NCBI GenBank assembly: GCA_950295325.1
Contig: OX485803.1
Span: 74,477,554-74,541,553, forward strand
Source: Polytrichum commune
Taxonomy: Eukaryota; Streptophyta; Polytrichopsida; Polytrichales; Polytrichaceae
Direction: 5' to 3'
Length of the DNA stretch: 64,000 bases
The notes under the pieces were generated by a model. The model saw only the letters and a program-made list of their open reading frames with translations, did no database searches and was not told where the DNA came from. Positions 59,278 to 64,000 of the stretch are shown here, piece by piece. Each line of letters starts with the position of its first letter. The stretch's first letter is position 1. The translations under genes were made by a program, and so were the position numbers.

Positions 59278-60461
59278 TAGATGCTCTTCCAGTATGTTGA
59301 TGCCCTTTTGACTGTTTGCAAAGTTTCTTGAACCCCATACAGCAGTGGTGCCTGAGTCATATTTTAAGCACCGTATCCAATGGGAAGCAGTGGTTGAAAG
59401 TTCTTTATATCTTCAATTGCAAATAGAGCCTCCTCCACTGCAAGAATAGTCACCAAAAAAGCAAAGTCAGACTTTAACTGCTTCTTGAATAAAGAGTTGC
59501 ACATCTTGGAAATCCCCATCCCCATCCTCACCCCAAAATGAAGACCAGACAACAATTAATCTTATAACCTTATCCAAACATTTGTCAAGTGTAGGTTGTA
59601 CTCATTCATCACTTCACATAGATTGCTGATATCGCAAGCTCTTGTGCCTGTTATCAGGCATTTATTGTAGTCAGAAGAGTAAGAACTTCAAGCAGATTTT
59701 GGTTTCCATTTGTGTTTAAAAAATGCTACACTTGTTACACCTGAGGTTGGAAATAGATCTCAGTACCTAAATGCTGCAGTTAAATTTTCCAGATTTTCAT
59801 CAACTTGTATGTATTAAATAGGATCCATTCGACTGTGCCCAAACAAAGACTTCACTTTGTCTATGATGTGACCATATTCACAGAAATGAGATTTCACAAT
59901 GGCCCGGCTCTCTTGTGCTTGAAGAGAGAAGACCAAGTTCCCCTTAAAACATGCATGCTCAGATACATGAATCCTCCTTGGACACAAAGTGTTAAGGTCA
60001 AACTCAATTGGAAAATTGATAATGTACCCTTGGTAATCAATGCATAAGTCGACTAGGATTTGTTAATAGACTTCCTTTGATCCCCTAAGAGTTTCTCACC
60101 ATTTGCTCAGATCTTTGATTAAACAAGGTCAGTAGCTCCATGGAAGTAGCATGATTTTCAGAGTCATGTGCACTACTCCCATATAGTGGTCAGGCCAAGA
60201 GATTTTTCTGGCATGTCTATTCCTGATTGGGTACAAGGAGGAACATTGTCACCCATAATTGATGCCCCTGCCATGGCCTGACTGATACGTCTAATAGTGG
60301 ACACGTGTCGCCCCGCCATCTAGTAAGCGTCCAACCTACTGAGCCTATGGGCACAATTTGTGTTTGCTAATCATCTTGCACTAATTGCGTGTTTCATATT
60401 CTTCGAGAAGTGGGTGCAGAGAGAATAGTGTCCACTTAAGGACCATATACCTTATGTGCAC
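59278..60461. other. Intergenic: 3' flanks of two convergent genes
   Basis: Holds the 3' untranslated region of the rightward Josephin-like gene and of the leftward FAD oxidoreductase. A reversed fragment of dispersed repeat R1 lies at 60360-60430 (GTTTGCTAATCATCTTGCAC, GAGAAGTGGGTGCAGAGAGA). No other gene seen. Confidence 0.5.
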
Positions 60462-63400
60462 TCAAACTTGAGGCAAGAGTGAGGTAAAGTGGTTGAGTTC
60501 AGGAGGTATGAGCGCCGGATTCCTGGAAATTGCAGCAGCCGCAACAAGTTCACCCAGCCAACCGTGATATATGAGTCCTCTTGATCCAAGCCCGCCTAAA
60601 AGCCACCACTGCGTTTCAGACCGCAATGGCTGCACAAGCTTGTCAATGCACCCTGCAAAAAGCACACAGCAGGACTCAGAAACAGACGGCAGAAGGGTCA
60701 TTTACACTACCAAGGTAGTCGTTGTTGTGGTTGACCACCAAAATCCACCACAACTACAGTTTTTTCATTCACTTATAGTGTGGAAATCCTTGTGATTGTG
60801 ATTGACAGTGGGGTTGGTCTTCCAAATCGCAATCCATCATTGGTTCAGATCTTGGACTCAAGGACTTAAAGTGAATATTATCCTTGTTGACCTTGGATTG
60901 CAATGTTGGAGTGGAGGGCTGGGGTTATTGGGTAGAGGGTGGTTGTGGTTGAGATTTATTATGCCTTTTCCATGAACTAGGTGGTTACTGGACATTGCCA
61001 TTTGGGTGCCATCTTGAATAAGGCCTTCTGATCATGGACATCTATATAGCATAGAATGAGAGCGGAGGAGGATGAAGATTATGCTCTAGGGAAGTCATCA
61101 TCTTCCCCAATCCTGGGACGCCATCTCAAGCACCAAATGGATATGGAATAGAATCAAAGAACGTAAACCACAACCACAACCACCCTTAGTGTAAACAACT
61201 AGAGATTGGCAAGAAATTTGAGTACGGAATACCCACATCCCCAATAAACTTTGAGACTGCAAAAATGCAGCATACCTGCCAAAGGCAACGCCCCTGCTGC
61301 AGTCCGAGGAGGCATTGCACGCACACCCGCCCGTAAGCTTGTGACATCCCAGTGTTGTATAAGTGGATAGAAGGACTCAGCTCTTGATACAAGCTCATCT
61401 CGCACCAAAGTTTCCTCGAGGACTGACACATCTGCACACTCAGGCCCAGAGCTCCAATCCTTGGTTGCTCCAAGGACCATCCTTCTCGCACCCTGTATGG
61501 CCAACCAAGTATGGGAAAGTAAATTGGGTGCCTGAGAATGGTACTCTTCGTAATTGGATGGCAGCTCTAATTGTGCGACGACTCCGCGACACATAGACAG
61601 CGGAAGCTTTCCTGAAAGCTCAGGAAGCAACAATGCCTTTGAACCTGTGCACACCACCACTGCCTCATATCCTTCTTTTGAGAGCTCTATAAGGGAGCTA
61701 ACTTTTTCTTTTTTGAGTACAGCTTGTGTACCTAGACCAAAGCTCTTGCATGCTAACCATAGCGTGTTGAGATAGTGCTGTGAGTCAAGGTTTAGGCCTT
61801 CTGGCATGTACAGAGCTAACCCACTTTCAGGTAATACAAGGCCTGGTACTATGGCCTGTGCTAATGAGGCCTCTAGGCATTTAATACCTTCCTCAAAGGA
61901 CACACTGTCTCGGAGCTTTCGTGCATGAATTATGTGTTTCTCGGCAACAAGAGGACGTAGGATGCCCCTTCGCCATGCTATGGGTTTCGAGTTTGGGATC
62001 GTTGCGTTCAATTTTTCTGCAACAGCTACCAAGTTCAGAGCTGCTTGCCATCCTTCATTTCCCTTCCACAGAAGCTTTCCTTTGGGTGTAAAAGGGTGTA
62101 ATAGTCCCCCTGAAACACCGGACGCACCTCCACCAATCCCAACCTCGTCAAATAGGTCCACGCAGACCAGCCCTGAGTTGCAGGTGTGCTGAAGATTCAA
62201 ACAAGCGTCACATTTAAGTGTGATGAGAATAACACTCTATTTACTTGTCACTGCAATATGAGCTATGTGACATGTTCATCTTCATTATCTCTATAGAAAA
62301 AAATTCAAACAAGCACAAATGTGATGAGAATAACACTCTATTTACATATCACTGCAATATGAGCTATGTGAAATGTTCATCTTCATTATCCCTTAGAGAA
62401 GATTCAAACAAGCATAAATGTGATGAGAATAACAGCCTATTCAATTATAACTGCAACATGAGCAATGTGAACTGTTCATCTTTTATTATCCCTATAGGAC
62501 TTCTCTGTCCCTCCATCACACATGTCAAGCTGCAAACCAAAAAACAAGCAAACTTACATATGTCCAACTGTTACATCCTAGTGCTTCTATGTAAAATTAA
62601 GACTATCGGTCCTTTTCCCTCTTAGCTACTTCTTGCGGTTTATTTGGATGCCTCCAGCGACTGAAAACGATATGAAATAAGGAAGTCTAGATTATGAGAC
62701 ATAGCGCCCTGGAGTGTGATCCCCTATATATCACCATGCTGCATTGTCAAATTGCAAGTTCTTGAGTGTTTTCTCTATTTACTTATCATTGCAGTATTTG
62801 GCTGTAAGGCCGTATTCAGATTAAATTCTGTATTGCAAGTGGAATTCTAACGAGCACTTCTGGAGTCTGCATCCTAAAATCAGCACACGGATGACAGAAT
62901 TTCAACTCAAACTAACTCATGGTCAAAACTATTCAATGTGACCTAGAACCAAAGAATTAAGGAAAGGATACCTGGAGCAGATGCCATGCCACTGATACCC
63001 CAGCAAATCCAGCTCCCAGCACTGCAAATCTATTGTTCCACAACCACCATTCCTCACGTTTAAGCTCAACTCAACTCCCAGCTCTTAGGTCCCCAACTTC
63101 TTCAAATAACAAATTTCCCATCTATCCAACCATGACATCGGTGAACGACTCCCACAGATGGCAAAACTTTCCACATACCCCTTTCCACTTTGTAATCATT
63201 TTTCAGAAAAACAACCACGTTGCAACATACTTGTGCCATCGCCTGCACGAGACCCAAACCGAAGGACAAGACGCCTGACGAAGTGGGAAACTCAAATATT
63301 CATAAACCCATAACCTCTTCCCCTAGTACAACATTATGGCTGCACCGAGAGCCTCATTGGGTCTCCAACATTGCTACAAGAAGTTCTCAGAGTACAGTGT

Positions 63401-64000
63401 AACCTGGAGCAGAATGTTTTAATAGTACGTAATTTTCATCGGGAAGAGATTATGTCCTCCACCCGAAGTTTCTTAGGGTGAACCACACATCTACCATATG
63501 GTTAAACAGATTGTTTACAAAGTTCATTTGTTTATTGATGTGCATAATCTCGTTCTGATGGAAATTACGTTAGATAATGGCCATTGCCTCAACCCAGCTC
63601 GCTCGGCTGGGTCTACCCAATGACCACTATTCACTTAGGGGGTTCTTCTGTAAGGTGGACATCCAGAGCACAGGTCTGCCTTCATTGGCAAACCACAAAT
63701 GACACAAGAATGTGAACAGGAACAGGAAGAGAGTTAATTCCAGGAGTACACCACAAGCCCCTTTGGGTGACATTTGCATCACTCTCAGTGTGTCAACAGT
63801 AGTTTCTATCTTCGTGTGTCCATGTTGCAATGGAATTGGAGGCAATTTGTGGAGCCCAAATTCTTGAGAAAAGGCGTGGAAAGATTGGAAGAAAAGCACA
63901 GTAAGTACCTGCGTGGAGGGGTGGAAGGGATAGGGACCCCCTGCAGTGGCGATGGAGCGACGCCACTCATCAGGCTTGTCGCCTTGAGAGAAGCCCTTCC
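60462..64000 (-). CDS. FAD-dependent oxidoreductase (DAO/MnmC-C-like), plastid-type N-terminus, 5' cut by the window
   Basis: Four exons read leftwards, 64000-63909 (partial), 63029-62972, 62188-61276 and 60652-60462, with agreeing phases (2, 0, 1) and good GT-AG borders, give at least 417 aa. The first exon is Ser/Pro/Arg-rich and ends in PSTPPR, like a transit peptide; an ATG at 63970 is a possible start but the frame is open to the window edge. Exon 2 carries the dinucleotide-binding motif FAVLGAGFAGVSVAWHLLQ. Exon 3 has GGGASGVSGGLLHPFTPKGK, as in the DAO superfamily and the oxidase part of MnmC, and RAGVRAMPPRTAAGALPLAG. Exon 4 has the closing FAD motif LGGLGSRGLIYHGWLGELVA. The family oxidises amines or amino acids using FAD; the substrate of this plant clade is not known to me. 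All key motifs are present. Confidence 0.82.
62191..62500 (+). repeat. Three ~100-bp tandem repeats in the FAD gene's intron
   Basis: TGTGATGAGAATAACACTCT, CACTGCAATATGAGCTATGT, then TGTTCATCTTCATTATC and GATTCAAACAAGCA recur with starts at 62219, 62320 and 62419 (101 and 99 bp apart). The array begins almost at the acceptor of the coding exon ending at 62188. Confidence 0.8.

Noticed and set aside
62245-62625. 126-codon protein with internal repeats
   Set aside because: It is the translation of three intronic 100-bp tandem repeats within the FAD oxidoreductase gene.
63000-64000. Alternative frame GKGFSQGDKPDEWRRSIATA in the last exon
   Set aside because: It ends in phase 0 and would not join the next exon, which needs phase 2; the transit-peptide-like frame joins correctly to FAVLGAGFAG.

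Overview
This 64 kb window looks like nuclear DNA of a land plant. It is gene-poor and AT-rich, with GT-AG introns of 0.1 to 3.7 kb. It carries chloroplast-targeted proteins (a Psb27-type lumenal protein with transit peptide and twin-arginine signal), a plant SR45a/Tra2-type splicing factor, a gibberellin-oxidase-like 2-oxoglutarate dioxygenase and many MITE-like foldback repeats. An IRG-type GTPase gene and a DUF7869-like transposon relic would fit a seed-free plant (lycophyte, fern or bryophyte), but I cannot fix the species. All exon borders come from reading splice sites, frame and phase by eye.

Layout: 2.3-3.6 kb (-) Psb27-like protein; 13.0-14.1 kb (+) intron-free IRG-type GTPase, followed by a near-perfect 59-bp-arm hairpin; 14.8-19.4 kb repeats, including an approximately 0.8 kb foldback and a 54-bp minisatellite; 19.45-22.5 kb (-) broken transposon-type gene (DUF7869-like); 23.0-34.0 kb an unusual block with about 31 copies of a 16-bp palindrome, ACGAACGNNCGTTCGT. 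That block surrounds and penetrates a multi-exon (+) gene at 27.9-32.2 kb with a DGQHS (ParB-like) motif and a methyltransferase-like glycine motif, followed by an FCP1/NIF-like HAD phosphatase domain (32.9-33.7 kb) whose first catalytic Asp is replaced. Then 38.45-42.8 kb (-) 2-oxoglutarate dioxygenase in three exons; 45.9-49.5 kb (-) SR45a/Tra2-like factor in nine coding exons, two of them tandem duplicates; 54.65-59.3 kb (+) membrane-anchored Josephin-like protein lacking the catalytic Cys and His; 60.5-64.0 kb (-) FAD-dependent oxidoreductase, cut by the window end.

The ordinary genes do not form a pathway; they are independent plant loci. The best candidate for something undescribed is the 23-34 kb palindrome block. 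One dyad sequence with a free central dinucleotide recurs upstream of two decayed mobile-type genes transcribed away from each other, in almost every intron of one of them and in two exon positions, and it is absent from the rest of the window. I read this as a decayed large mobile element or element family whose own protein may have bound the dyad. The stops and frameshifts seen in both genes say that this copy is dead.
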